A stretch of 6,451 nucleotides of DNA, taken from contig JANXRT010000400.1 of NCBI GenBank assembly GCA_025356735.1, positions 1 through 6,451 of the forward strand. The letters are read 5' to 3'. Below the pieces are notes generated by a model. It ran no database searches and was not told where the DNA came from. It saw nothing but the letters and a program-made list of their open reading frames with translations. The stretch is from Acetobacteraceae bacterium (lineage in GTDB: Bacteria > Pseudomonadota > Alphaproteobacteria > Acetobacterales > Acetobacteraceae). Shown one piece after another: positions 6,063-6,451 of this stretch (its first letter is position 1; every line of letters starts with the position of its first letter). A program made the translations under genes and the position numbers.

Positions 6063-6451
6063 CTATTTCCGCTTGCCTTTCTTCTTGCCGGCGTGCTCCT
6101 GCGCGACAGGCTCGAACTCAGCCGGCTCGATGGTGCGAAGAAACTGGCTGCGCGCCGAAGCACCCGCCATCAGGTAGTTGTGGTCCGAGCCGGACAGGAT
6201 GAACTGCGCCCCCATCGAGATGTATTTGCGCGCGTTCTCCTGGTCATACACCCCGCCCATGCCGGCGAATTTCCCGTGTTTCCGCGCCGCATCAATAATC
6301 GCCTGGTAGGCTTCGACCACCCGCGCATGGCCGATCTGGCCGGAGATGCCCATTTCCGCGGTCAGGTCCGAGGTGCCCATCAACAGCACGTCAATGCCGT
6401 CCACGGCGGCGATGGCGTCGGCGTTCTTGACGCCGTCGGGGCTTTCGATCA
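6063..6451 (-). CDS. HpcH/HpaI-family aldolase (5' part cut by window edge)
   Basis: C-terminal 128 residues of a class II, divalent-metal-dependent aldolase/citrate-lyase-like enzyme. HpaI relatives cleave 4-hydroxy-2-oxo acids to pyruvate (or a related keto acid) and an aldehyde. The frame is open to the right edge, so the roughly 130 N-terminal residues lie outside. The glutamate of IESPDG and the aspartate of GTSDL are 26 residues apart, matching the spacing of the metal ligands E149 and D175 of HpaI. Further family marks are GQIGHARVVEAY, HGKFAGMGGVYD and GAQFILSGSD. A GTG within the frame (6404) is not the start, because the metal-binding glutamate lies upstream of it. The protein ends in a very basic tail, AGKKKGKRK (6066-6092), beyond the usual fold. 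The downstream gap to the monooxygenase is 176 bp, with no clear terminator except a small GCAGG-GTT-CCTGC hairpin at 5994-6006. The family is firm, the substrate unknown. Confidence 0.9.
   Translation of the reverse strand, partial: IESPDGVKNADAIAAVDGIDVLLMGTSDLTAEMGISGQIGHARVVEAYQAIIDAARKHGKFAGMGGVYDQENARKYISMGAQFILSGSDHNYLMAGASARSQFLRTIEPAEFEPVAQEHAGKKKGKRK

Noticed and set aside
5275..6177. Plus-strand open frame of 300 codons
   Set aside because: It runs antisense through the monooxygenase, the gap and the aldolase end, and shows no domain.

Overview
The window is a G+C-rich, gene-dense stretch of bacterial chromosome. It carries ordinary catabolic genes of the kind found in Alpha- and Betaproteobacteria. 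No rRNA, tRNA, mobile element or CRISPR array is visible, and I cannot name a genus from this sequence.

Layout. From the right edge leftwards on the minus strand there is the 3'-terminal part of an HpcH/HpaI-family aldolase (6063-6451). A 176-bp gap with a conspicuous 31-bp dyad follows, then a complete class A FAD-dependent aromatic-type monooxygenase (4426-5886). Facing it on the plus strand is a complete MmgE/PrpD-family gene (2973-4313). Diverging from that gene on the minus strand is a fragment of a fused enoyl-CoA hydratase/3-hydroxyacyl-CoA dehydrogenase, missing both ends (2480-2905). Next come three tightly packed genes of a branched-chain amino-acid-type (HAAT) ABC transporter: livH (1560-2417), livM (601-1563) and livG (1-611, cut by the left edge). 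livH/livM share an ATGA junction and livM/livG overlap by 11 nt, so the three are almost certainly one operon. The second ATPase (LivF) and the periplasmic binding protein, if present, lie outside the window.

How the genes may work together. A Liv-type importer beside a PrpD-like dehydratase/decarboxylase, a ring-hydroxylase-type flavoprotein, an HpaI-type retro-aldolase and a remnant of a beta-oxidation enzyme looks like a region for uptake and breakdown of an organic acid or aromatic compound. Liv-type transporters often carry such substrates rather than amino acids. This link rests on neighbourhood only, and the genes lie in at least three transcription units.

Novelty. I found no clearly undescribed system. 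The points most worth a second look are the doubly truncated dehydrogenase fragment, the dyad just upstream of the monooxygenase, the TTG start forced on livH, and the atypical ABC signature in LivG.
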